A stretch of DNA of 64,000 bases. It comes from Hydractinia symbiolongicarpus (Eukaryota; Cnidaria; Hydrozoa; Anthoathecata; Hydractiniidae). Positions 12,276 through 23,860 of this stretch are shown in pieces. The position numbers and the translations under genes are program-made. The notes under the pieces were generated by a model. It was not told the origin of the DNA. It saw only the letters and a list, made by a program, of their open reading frames with translations, and did not search any database. Every line of letters begins with the position of its first letter. Positions within the stretch are counted from its first letter, which is position 1. The stretch spans positions 23,788,001-23,852,000 of the forward strand of contig NC_079888.1 of NCBI RefSeq assembly GCF_029227915.1. The letters are read 5' to 3'.

Positions 12276-12323
12276 AAAACGCGGTAGACGATTATGATAA
12301 AACGCGGTATACCCGTGTTTTAC
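12276..12323 (+). repeat. Right subterminal motif cluster
   Basis: AAAACGCGGTA occurs at 12276-12286 and 12299-12309, and CGTGTTTTAC at 12314-12323 is the inverse of GTAAAACACG at 5320-5329. Together with the left copy at 5028-5037, these are candidate transposase-binding sites close to the terminal repeat. Confidence 0.4.
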
Positions 12324-12332
12324 CCGAAATAA

Positions 12333-12359
12333 TTGGAGACTGTCCGTAAGTTGCCCGAG
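12333..12359 (-). repeat. Right terminal inverted repeat
   Basis: Exact 27-bp reverse complement of 5003-5029. The interrupted satellite monomer resumes with AAAGTACCC at 12360. Confidence 0.95.
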
Positions 12360-14410
12360 AAAGTACCCAGGGAGTAAACTCATTTCCCGAACGTTTTTTT
12401 ATATTATTTTTTTACCACTAAACGCATGAGACATCTAGTTTTCAAAAATGTTTTTATTTTTGATGAGACGCTTAATGAAAGAGGTTTAATCGCCGGCAAA
12501 CGAAATCCCGCGTTTTCCCGTAAATCCGGGGCTTGGCCCGTATAGTCGAATGTATACAAAGAAAGTACCCAGGGAGTAAACTCATTTCCCGAACGATTTT
12601 TTAAATTATTTTTTCACCACTAAAACGCATAAGACTTGTAGTTTTTAAAAATGTTTTCATTTTTGATGAGACGCTGAATAAAAGAAGTTTAATCGCCGGC
12701 AAACGAAAACCCGCGATTTCCCGTAAATCCCGGGCTTGGCCCGTATAGTCAAAAGTATACAAATAAAGTACCCAGGGAGTAAACTCATTTCCCGAACGAT
12801 TTTTTATATTATTTTTTTACCACTAAACGCATGAGACATCTAGTTTTCAAAAATGTTTTCATTTTTGATGAGACGCTTAATGAAAGAGGTTTAATCGCCG
12901 GCAAACGAAATCCCGCGTTTTCCCGTAAATCCGGGGCTTGGCCCGTATAGTCGAATGTATACAAAGAAAGTACCCAGGGAGTAAACTCATTTCCCGAACG
13001 ATTTTTTAAATTTTTTTTTACCACTAAAACGCATGAGACTTGTAGTTTTCAAAAATGTTTTCATTTTTGATGAGACGCTTAATGAAAGAGGTTTAATCGC
13101 CGAAAAACGAAAACCCGCGATTTCCCGTAAATCCCGGGCTTGGCCCGTATTGTCGAATGTATACAAAGAAAGTACCCTGTGAGTAAACTCATTTCCAGAA
13201 CGATTTTTTAAATTATTTTATCACCACTAAAACGCATAAGACTTGTAGTTTTTAAAAATGTTTTCATTTTTGATGAGACGCTGAATAAAAGAAGTTTAAT
13301 CGCCGGAAAACGAAAACCCGCGATTTCCCGTAAATCCCGGGCTTGGCCCGTATAGTCGAATGTATACAAAGAAAGTACCCTGTGAGTAAACTCATTTCCA
13401 GAACGATTTTTTAAATTATTTTTTCACCACTAAAACGCATAAGACTTGTAGTTTTTAAAAATGTTTTCATTTTTGATGAGACGCTGAATAAAATAAGTTT
13501 AATCGCCGGCAAACGAAAACCCGAGATTTCCCGTAAATCCTGGGCTTGGCTCGTATAGTCAAAAGTATACAAAAAAAGTACCCAGGGAGTAAACTCATTT
13601 CCCGAACGTTTTTTTATATTATTTTTTTACCACTAAACGCATGAGACATCTAGTTTTCAAAAATGTTTTTATTTTTGATGAGACGCTTAATGAAAGAGGT
13701 TTAATCGCCGGCAAACGAAATCCCGCGTTTTCCCGTAAATCCGGGGCTTGGCCCGTATAGTCGAATGTATACAAAGAAAGTACCCAGGGAGTAAACTCAT
13801 TTCCCGAACGATTTTTTAAATTATTTTTTCACCACTAAAACGCATAAGACTTGTTGTTTTTAAAAATGTTTTCATTTTTGATGAGACGCTGAATAAAAGA
13901 GGTTTAATCGCCGGCAAACGAAAACCCGCGATTTCCCGTAAATCCCGGCTTGGCCCGTATAGTCCAAAGTATACAAAGAAAGTACCCAGGGAGTAAACTC
14001 ATTTTCCGAACGGTTTTTTAAATTATTTTTTCACCACTAAAACGCATGAGACTTGTAGTTTTCAAATATGTTGTCATTTTTGATGAGACGCTGAATAAAA
14101 GCAGTTTAATCGCCGGCAAACGAAAACCTGCGATTTCCCTAAATCCCGGGCTTGGCCCGTATAGTCGAATGTATACAAAGAAAGTACCCTGTGAGTAAAC
14201 TCATTTCCAGAACGATTTTTTAAATTATTTTTTCACCACTAAAACGCATAAGACTTGTAGTTTTTAAAAATGTTTTCATTTTTGATGAGACGCTGAATAA
14301 AAGAAGTTTAATCGCCGGCAAACGAAAACCCGCGATTTCCCGTAAATCCCGGGCTTGGCCCGTATAGTCAAAAGTATACAAAGAAAGTACCCAGGGAGTA
14401 AACTCATTTC

Positions 14411-16237
14411 CCGAACGTTTTTTTATATTATTTTTTTACCACTAAACGCATGAGACATCTAGTTTTTAAAAATGTTTTTATTTTTGATGAGACGCTTAAT
14501 GAAAGAGGTTTAATCGCCGGCAAACAAAATCCCGCGTTTTCCCGGAAATCCGGGGCTTGGCCCGTATAGTCGAATGTATACAAAGAAAGTACCCAGGGAG
14601 TAAACCCATTTGCCGAACGATTTTTTAAATTATTTTTTCACCACTAAAACGCATAAGACTTGTAGTTTTCAAATATGTATTCATTTTTGATGAGACGCTG
14701 AATAAAAGCAGTTTAATCACCGGCAAACGAAAACCTGCGATTTCCCTAAATCCCGGACTCGGCCCGTATAGTCAAAAGTATACAAAGAAAGTACCCAGGG
14801 AGTAAACTCCTTTCCCGAACGATTTTTTAAATTATTTTTTCACCACTAAAACGCATGAGACTTGTAGTTTTTATAAATGTTTTCATTTTTGATGAGACGC
14901 TGAATAAAAGCAGTTTAATCGCTGGCAAACGAAAACCTGCGATTTCCCTAAATCCCGGACTCGGCCCGTATAGTCAAAAGTATACAAAGAAAGTACCTAC
15001 GGAGTAAACCCATTTCCAGAACGATTTTTTAAATTATTTTTTCACTACTAAAACGCATAAGACCTGTTGTTTTTAAAAATGTTTTCATTTTTGATGAGAC
15101 GCTGAATAGAAGAAGTTTAATCGCCGGCAAACGAAAACCCGCGATTTCCCGTAAATCCCGGGCTTGGCCCGTGTAGTCAAAAGTATACAAAGAAAGTACC
15201 CAGGGAGTAAACTCATTTTCCGAACGATTTTTTATATTATTTTTTTACCACTAAACATATAAGACATCTAGTTTTCAAAAATGTTTTCATTTTTGATGAG
15301 ACGCTTAATGAAAGAGGTTTAATCGCCGGCAAACGAAATCCCGCGTTTTCCCGTAAATCCGAGGCTTGGCCCGTATAGTCGAATGTATACAAAGAAAGTA
15401 CCCAGGGAGTAAACTCATTTCCCGACCGATTTTTTAAATTTTTTTTTCACCACTAAAACGCATGAGACTTGCAGTTTTTAAAAATGTTTTCATTTTTGAT
15501 GAGACGCTAAATGAAAGAGGTTTAATCGCCGGAAAACGAAAACCCGCGATTTCCCGTAAATCCCGGTCTTGGCCCGTATAGTCGAATGTATACAAAGAAA
15601 GTACCCTGTGAGTAAACTCATTTCCAGAACGATTTTTTAAATTATTTTTTCACCACTAAAACGCATAAGACTTGTAGTTTTTAAAAATGTTTTCATTTTT
15701 GATGAGACGCTGAATAAAAGAAGTTTAATCGCCGGCAAACGAAAACCCGCGATTTCCCGTTAATCCCGGCTTGGCCCGTATAGTCAAAAGTATACAAAGA
15801 AAGTACCCAGGGAGTAAACTCATTTCCCGAACGATTTTTTAAATTATTTTTTCACTACTAAAACGCATGAGACTTGCAGTTTTCAAAAATGTTTTCATTT
15901 TTGATGAGTCGCTGAATAAAAGAAGTTTAATCGCCGGCAAACAAAAACCCGCGATTTCCCGTAAATCCCGGGCTTGGCCCGTGTAGTCAAAAGTATACAA
16001 AGAAAGTACCCAGGGAGTAAACTCATTTTCCGAACGATTTTTTAAATTATTTTTTCACTACTAAAACGCATAAGACCTGTTGTTTTTAAAAATGTTTTCA
16101 TTTTTGATGAGACGCTGAATAGAAGAAGTTTAATCGCCGGCAAACGAAAACCCGCGATTTCCCGTAAATCCCGGGCTTGGCCCGTGTAGTCAAAAGTATA
16201 CAAAGAAAGTACCCAGGGAGTAAACTCATTTCCCGAA
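14411..16237 (+). repeat. Higher-order repeat, copy 1 (2631-bp offset)
   Basis: Recurs at 17042-18869 with shared private variants such as AAATATGTATTC (14671 region) and CCCGTGTAGTC. The offset is again about 2631 bp, the same as in the left block, so this spacing recurs within the array. Confidence 0.75.
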
Positions 16238-17041
16238 CGATTTTTTATATTATTTTTTTACCACTAAACATATGAGACATCTAGTTTTCAAAAATATTTT
16301 CATTTTTGATGAGACGCTTAATGAAAGAGGTTTAATCGCCGGCAAACGAAATCCCGCGTTTTCCCGTAAATCCGAGGCTTGGCCCGTATAGCCGAATGTA
16401 TACAAAGAAAGTACCCAGGGAGTAAACTCATTTCCCGACCGATTTTTTAAATTTTTTTTTCACCACTAAAACGCATGAGACTTGCAGTTTTCAAAAATGT
16501 TTTCATTTTTGATGAGACGCTTAATGAAAGAGGTTTAATCGCCGGAAAACGAAAACCCGCGATTTCCCGTAAATCCCGGGCTTGGCCCGTATAGTCGAAT
16601 GTATACAAAGAAAGTACCCTGTGAGTAAACTCATTTCCAGAACGATTTTTTAAATTATTTTTTCACCACTAAAACGCATAAGACTTGTAGTTTTTAAAAA
16701 TGTTTTCATTTTTGATGAGACGCTGAATAAAAGAAGTTTAATCGCCGGCAAACGAAAACCCGCGATTTCCCGTTAATCCCGGCTTGGCCCGTATAGTCAA
16801 AAGTATACAAAGAAAGTACCCAGGGAGTAAACTCTTTTCCCGAACGATTTTTTAAATTATTTTTTCACCACTAAAACGCATGAGACTTGTAGTTTTTAAA
16901 AATGTTTTCATTTTTGATGAGACGCTGAATAAAAGAAGTTTAATCGCCGGCAAACGAAAACCCGCGATTTCCCGTAAATCCCGGGCTTGGCCCGTATAGT
17001 CAAAAGTATACAAAGAAAGTACCCAGGGAGTAAACTCATTT

Positions 17042-18869
17042 CCCGAACGTTTTTTTATATTATTTTTTTACCACTAAACGCATGAGACATCTAGTTTTTA
17101 AAAATGTTTTTATTTTTGATGAGACGCTTAATGAAAGAGGTTTAATCGCCGGCAAACAAAATCCCGCGTTTTCCCGGAAATCCGGGGCTTGGCCCGTATA
17201 GTCGAATGTATACAAAGAAAGTACCCAGGGAGTAAACCCATTTGCCGAACGATTTTTTAAATTATTTTTTCACCACTAAAACGCATAAGACTTGTAGTTT
17301 TCAAATATGTATTCATTTTTGATGAGACGCTGAATAAAAGCAGTTTAATCGCCGGCAAACGAAAACCTGCGATTTCCCTAAATCCCGGACTCGGCCCGTA
17401 TAGTCAAAAGTATACAAAGAAAGTACCCAGGGAGTAAACTCCTTTCCTGAACGATTTTTTAAATTATTTTTTCACCACTAAAACGCATGAGACTTGTAGT
17501 TTTTATAAATGTTTTCATTTTTGATGAGACGCTGAATAAAAGCAGTTTAATCGCTGGCAAACGAAAACCTGCGATTTCCCTAAATCCCGGACTCGGCCCG
17601 TATAGTCAAAAGTATACAAAGAAAGTACCTACGGAGTAAACCCATTTCCAGAACGATTTTTTAAATTATTTTTTCACTACTAAAACGCATAAGACCTGTT
17701 GTTTTTAAAAATGTTTTCATTTTTGATGAGACGCTGAATAGAAGAAGTTTAATCGCCGGCAAACGAAAACCCGCGATTTCCCGTAAATCCCGGGCTTGGC
17801 CCGTGTAGTCAAAAGTATACAAAGAAAGTACCCAGGGAGTAAACTCATTTTCCGAACGATTTTTTATATTATTTTTTTACCACTAAACATATAAGACATC
17901 TAGTTTTCAAAAATGTTTTCATTTTTGATGAGACGCTTAATGAAAGAGGTTTAATCGCCGGCAAACGAAATCCCGCGTTTTCCCGTAAATCCGAGGCTTG
18001 GCCCGTATAGTCGAATGTATACAAAGAAAGTACCCAGGGAGTAAACTCATTTCCCGACCGATTTTTTAAATTTTTTTTTCACCACTAAAACGCATGAGAC
18101 TTGCAGTTTTCAAAAATGTTTTCATTTTTGATGAGACGCTAAATGAAAGAGGTTTAATCGCCGGAAAAAGAAAACCCGCGATTTCCCGTAAATCCCGGTC
18201 TTGGCCCGTATAGTCGAATGTATACAAAGAAAGTACCCTGTGAGTAAACTCATTTCCAGAACGATTTTTTAAATTATTTTTTCACCACTAAAACGCATAA
18301 GACTTGTAGTTTTTAAAAATGTTTTCATTTTTGATGAGACGCTGAATAAAAGAAGTTTAATCGCCGGCAAACGAAAACCCGCGATTTCCCGTTAATCCCG
18401 GCTTGGCCCGTATAGTCAAAAGTATACAAAGAAAGTACCAAGGGAGTAAACTCATTTCCCGAACGATTTTTTAAATTATTTTTTCACTACTAAAACGCAT
18501 GAGACTTGCAGTTTTCAAAAATGTTTTCATTTTTGATGAGTCGCTGAATAAAAGAAGTTTATTCGCCGGCAAACAAAAACCCGCGATTTCCCGTAAATCC
18601 CGGGCTTGGCCCGTGTAGTCAAAAGTATACAAAGAAAGTACCCAGGGAGTAAACTCATTTTCCGAACGATTTTTTAAATTATTTTTTCACTACTAAAACG
18701 CATAAGACCTGTTGTTTTTAAAAATGTTTTCATTTTTGATGAGACGCTGAATAGAAGAAGTTTAATCGCCGGCAAACGAAAACCCGCGATTTCCCGTAAA
18801 TCCCGGGCTTGGCCCGTGTAGTCAAAAGTATACAAAGAAAGTACCCAGGGAGTAAACTCATTTCCCGAC
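17042..18869 (+). repeat. Higher-order repeat, copy 2 (2631-bp offset)
   Basis: Second copy of 14411-16237. One-base indels shift the offset to 2632 by the end, and identity is lost near 18869. Confidence 0.75.
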
Positions 18870-20620
18870 CGATTTTTTAATTTTTTTTTTCACCACTAAA
18901 ACGCATGAGACTTGCAGTTTTCAAAAATGTTTTCATTTTTGATGAGACGCTTAATGAAAGAGGTTTAATCGCCGGAAAACGAAAACCCGCGATTTCCCGT
19001 AAATCCCGGGCTTGGCCCGTATAGTCGAATGTACACAAAGAAAGTACCCTGTGAGTAAACTCATTTCCAGAACGATTTTTTAAATTATTTTTTCACCACT
19101 AAAACGCATAAGACTTGTAGTTTTTAAAAATGTTTTCATTTTTGATGAGACGCTGAATAAAAGAAGTTTAATCGCCGGCAAACGAAAACCCGCGATTTCC
19201 CGTTAATCCCGGCTTGGCCCGTATAGTCAAAAGTATACAAAGAAAGTACCCAGGGAGTAAACTCATTTCCCGAACGATTTTTTAAATTATTTTTTCACTA
19301 CTAAAACGCATGAGACTTGCAGTTTTCAAAGATGTTTTCATTTTTGATGAGTCGCTGAATAAAAGAAGTTTAATCGCCGGCAAACAAAAACCCGCGATTT
19401 CCCGTAAATCCCGGGCTTGGCCCGTATAGTCAAAAGTATACAAAGAAAGTACCCAGGGAGTAAACTCATTTCCAGAACGATTTTTTAAATTATTTTTTCA
19501 CCACTAAAACGCATAAGACTTGTAGTTTTTAAAAAAGTTTTCATTTTTGATGAGACGCTGAATAAAAGAAGTTTAATCGCCGGCAAACGAAAACCCGCGA
19601 TTTCCCGTAAATCCCGGGCTTGGCCCGTATAGTCAAAAGTATACAAAAAAAGTACCCAGTGAGTAAAGTCATTTCCCGAACGATTTTTTATATTATTTTT
19701 TTACCACTAAACGCATGAGACATCTAGTTTTCAAAAATGTTTTCATTTTTGATGAGACGCTTAATGAAAGAGGTTTAATCGCCGAAAAACGAAAACCCGC
19801 GATTTCCCGTAAATCCCAGGCTTGGCCCGTATTGTCGAATGTATACAAAGAAAGTACCCTGTGAGTAAACTCATTTCCAGAACGATTTTTTAAATTATTT
19901 TTTCACCACTAAAACGCATAAGACTTGTAGTTTTTAAAAATGTTTTCATTTTTGATGAGACGCTGAATAAAAGAATTTTAATCGCCGGAACACGAAAATC
20001 CGCGATTTCCCGTAAATCCCGGGCTTGGCCCGTATAGTCGAATGTATACAAAGAAAGTACCCAGTGAGTAAACTCATTTCCAGAACGATTTTTTAAATTA
20101 TTTTTTCACCACTAAAACGCATAAGACTTGTAGTTTTTAAAAATGTTTTCATTTTTGATGAGACGCTGAATAAAAGAAGTTTAATCGCCGGCAAACGAAA
20201 ACCCGAGATTTCCCGTAAATCCCGGGCTTGGCTCGTATAGTCAAAAGTATACAAAGAAAGTACCCAGGGAGTAAACTCATTTCCCGAACGTTTTTTTATA
20301 TTATTTTTTTACCACTAAACGCATGAGACATCTAGTTTTCAAAAATGTTTTTATTTTTGATGAGACGCTTAATGAAAGAGGTTTAATCGCCGGCAAACGA
20401 AATCCCGCGTTTTCCCGTAAATCCGGGGCTTGGCCCGTATAGTCGAATGTATACAAAGAAAGTACCCTGTGAGTAAACTCATTTCCAGAACGATTTTTTA
20501 AATTATTTTTTCACCACTAAAACGCATAAGACTTGTAGTTTTTAAAAATGTTTTCATTTTTGATGAGACGCTGAATAAAAGAAGTTTAATCGCCGGCAAA
20601 CGAAAACCCGCGATTTCCCG
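18841..20620 (+). repeat. Higher-order repeat, copy 1 (3240-bp offset)
   Basis: Recurs at 22081-23860 with shared private variants, including GAATTTTAATCGCCGGAACACG and GAGTAAAGTCATTTCC monomers. It ends where TTAATCCCGG changes to TAAATCCCGG (20621/23861). It includes at 20251-20260 an uninterrupted version of the transposon target. Confidence 0.78.
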
Positions 20621-22080
20621 TTAATCCCGGCTTGGCCCGTATAGTCAAAAGTATACAAAGAAAGTACCCAGGGAGTAAACTCATTTCCCGAACGATTTTT
20701 TAAATTATTTTTTCACTACTAAAACGCATGAGACTTGCAGTTTTCAAAAATGTTTTCATTTTTGATGAGTCGCTGAATAAAAGAAGTTTAATCGCCGGCA
20801 AACAAAAACCCGCGATTTCCCGTAAATCCCGGGCTTGGCCCGTATAGTCAAAAGTATACAAAGAAAGTACCCAGGGAGTAAACTCATCTCCAGAACGATT
20901 TCTTAAATTATTTTTTCACCACTAAAACGCATAAGACTTGTAGTTTTTAAAAATGTTTTCATTTTTGATGAGACGCTGAATAAAAGAAGTTTAATCGCCG
21001 GCAAACGAAAACCCGCGATTTCCCGTAAATCCCGGGCTTGGCCCGTATAGTCAAAAGTATACAAAGAAAGTACCCAGGGAGTAAACTCATTTCCCGAACG
21101 ATTTTTTAAATTATTTTTTTACCACTAAACGCATGAGACATCTAGTTTTCAAAAATGTTTTCATTATTGATGAGACGCTTAATGAAAGAGGTTTAATCGC
21201 CGGCAAACGAAATCCCGCGTTTTCCCGTAAATCCGGGGCTTGGCCCGTATAGTCGAATGTATACAAAGAAAGTACCCAGGGAGTAAACTCATTTCCCGAA
21301 CGGTTTTTTAAATTATTTTTTCACCACTAAAACGCATAAGACTTGTTGTTTTTAAAAATGTTTTCATTTTTGATGAGACGCTGAATAAAAGAGGTTTAAT
21401 CGACGGCAAACGAAAACCCGCGATTTCCCGTAAATCCCGGCTTGGCCCGTATAGTCGAATGTATACAAAGAAAGTACCCTGTGAGTAAACTCATTTCCAG
21501 AACGATTTTTTAAATTATTTTTTCACCACTAAAACGCATAAGACTTGTAGTTTTTAAAAATGTTTTCATTTTTGATGAGACGCTGAATAAAAGAAGTTTA
21601 ATCGCCGGAAAACGAAAACCCGCGATTTCCCGTAAATCCCGGCTTGGCCCGTATAGTCCAAAGTATACAAAGAAAGTACCCAGGGAGTAAACTCATTTTC
21701 CGAACGATTTTTTAAATTATTGTTTCACCACTAAAACGCATGAGACTTGTAGTTTTCAAATATGTTTTCATTTTTGATGAGACGCTGAATAGAAGAAGTT
21801 TAATCGCCGGCAAACGAAAACCCGCGATTTCCCGTAAATCCCGGGCTTGGCCCGTGTAGTCAAAAGTATACAAAGAAAGTACCCAGGGAGTAAACTCATT
21901 TCCCGAACGATTTTTTATATTATTTTTTTACCACTAAACATATGAGACATCTAGTTTTCAAAAATATTTTCATTTTTGATGAGACGCTTAATGAAAGAGG
22001 TTTAATCGCCGGCAAACGAAATCCCGCGTTTTCCCGTAAATCCGAGGCTTGGCCCGTATAGCCGAATGTATACAAAGAAA

Positions 22081-23860
22081 GTACCCAGAGAGTAAACTCA
22101 TTTCCCGACCGATTTTTTAAATTTTTTTTTCACCACTAAAACGCATGAGACTTGCAGTTTTCAAAAATGTTTTCATTTTTGATGAGACGCTTAATGAAAG
22201 AGGTTTAATCGCCGGAAAACGAAAACCCGCGATTTCCCGTAAATCCCGGGCTTGGCCCGTATAGTCGAATGTATACAAAGAAAGTACCCTGTGAGTAAAC
22301 TCATTTCCAGAACGATTTTTTAAATTATTTTTTCACCACTAAAACGCATAAGACTTGTAGTTTTTAAAAATGTTTTCATTTTTGATGAGACGCTGAATAA
22401 AAGAAGTTTAATCGCCGGCAAACGAAAACCCGCGATTTCCCGTTAATCCCGGCTTGGCCCGTATAGTCAAAAGTATACAAAGAAAGTACCCAGGGAGTAA
22501 ACTCATTTCCCGAACGATTTTTTAAATTATTTTTTCACTACTAAAACGCATGAGACTTGCAGTTTTCAAAAATGTTTTCATTTTTGATGAGTCGCTGAAT
22601 AAAAGAAGTTTAATCGCCGGCAAACAAAAACCCGCGATTTCCCGTAAATCCCGGGCTTGGCCCGTATAGTCAAAAGTATACAAAGAAAGTACCCAGGGAG
22701 TAAACTCATTTCCAGAACGATTTTTTAAATTATTTTTTCACCACTAAAACGCATAAGACTTGTAGTTTTTAAAAATGTTTTCATTTTTGATGAGACGCTG
22801 AATAAAAGAAGTTTAATCGCCGGCAAACGAAAACCCGCAATTTCCCGTAAATCCCGGGCTTGGCCCGTATAGTCAAAAGTATACAAAAAAAGTACCCAGT
22901 GAGTAAAGTCATTTCCCGAACGATTTTTTATATTATTTTTTTACCACTAAACGCATGAGACATCTAGTTTTCAAAAATGTTTTCATTTTTGATGAGACGC
23001 TTAATGAAAGCGGTTTAATCGCCGAAAAACGAAAACCCGCGATTTCCCGTAAATCCCAGTCTTGGCCCGTATTGTCGAATGTATACAAAGAAAGTACCCT
23101 GTGAGTAAACTCATTTCCAGAACGATTTTTTAAATTATTTTTTCACCACTAAAACGCATAAGACTTGTAGTTTTTAAAAATGTTTTCATTTTTGATGAGA
23201 CGCTGAATAAAAGAATTTTAATCGCCGGAACACGAAAATCCGCGATTTCCCGTACATCCCGGGCTTGGCCCGTATAGTCGAATGTATACAAAGAAAGTAC
23301 CCAGTGAGTAAACTCATTTCCAGAACGATTTTTTAAATTATTTTTTCACCACTAAAACGCATAAGACTTGTAGTTTTTAAAAATATTTTCATTTTTGATG
23401 AGACGCTGAATAAAAGAAGTTTAATCGCCGGCAAACGAAAACCCGAGATTTCCCGTAAATCCCGGGCTTGGCTCGTATAGTCAAAAGTATACAAAGAAAG
23501 TACCCAGGGAGTAAACTCATTTCCCGAACGTTTTTTTATATTATTTTTTTACCACTAAACGCATGAGACGTCTAGTTTTCAAAAATGTTTTTATTTTTGA
23601 TGAGACGCTTAATGAAAGAGGTTTAATCGCCGGCAAACGAAATCCCGCGTTTTCCCGTAAATCCGGGGCTTGGCCCGTATAGTCGAATGTATACAAAGAA
23701 AGTACCCTGTGAGTAAACTCATTTCCAGAACGATTTTTTAAATTATTTTTTCACCACTAAAACGCATAAGACTTGTAGTTTTTAAAAATGTTTTCATTTT
23801 TGATGAGACGCTGAATAAAAGAAGTTTAATCGCCGGCAAACGAAAACCCGCGATTTCCCG
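22081..23860 (+). repeat. Higher-order repeat, copy 2 (3240-bp offset)
   Basis: Second copy of 18841-20620. Just upstream, a monomer with a private GTATAGCCGAATG variant is shared with the region near 16391, so blocks were combined from different parents. Confidence 0.78.

Larger units (their letters stand above)
11398..12332 (+). other. 3' non-coding region of the transposon
   Basis: No reading frame is seen. AATAAA at 11476-11481, about 80 bp after the stop, is a plausible polyadenylation signal; another is at 12112-12117. The region contains a TA-dinucleotide run at about 11491-11503, a TATC/TATG-rich tract at about 11926-11960, and at least eight TAGCT/AGCTA words between 11466 and 12075. 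Two AAAACGCGGTA motifs lie close to the right inverted repeat. A short minus-strand tRNA-like arm is described separately. Confidence 0.7.
5003..12359 (+). mobile_element. 7.36-kb TIR DNA transposon carrying one ten-exon gene
   Basis: The element is bounded by perfect 27-bp inverted repeats that start CTCGGGCAACTTACGGACAG. The satellite monomer is interrupted exactly at its ends. Uninterrupted paralogous sites at 20251-20260 and 23491-23500 read ACAAAGAAAG, whereas the filled site reads ACAAAGAA, element, AAAGTACC. That is a 2-bp AA duplication, or a 3-bp GAA duplication if the right inverted repeat is one base shorter. The interior differs completely from the satellite. It holds 480 bp of 5' non-coding DNA, a single predicted gene (5510-11397) and about 940 bp of 3' non-coding DNA. 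Identical ends and an open gene suggest a recent, possibly autonomous insertion. The ends do not match signatures I recognise, such as CACTA or TTAA elements. Superfamily is uncertain; a distant relative of the CACTA/Mirage/Chapaev group is my best inference. Confidence 0.93.

Noticed and set aside
5003-12359. Insertion as an LTR retrotransposon or Helitron
   Set aside because: Ends are inverted, not direct, repeats. There is no reverse transcriptase, integrase, Rep or helicase motif and no long terminal direct repeat.
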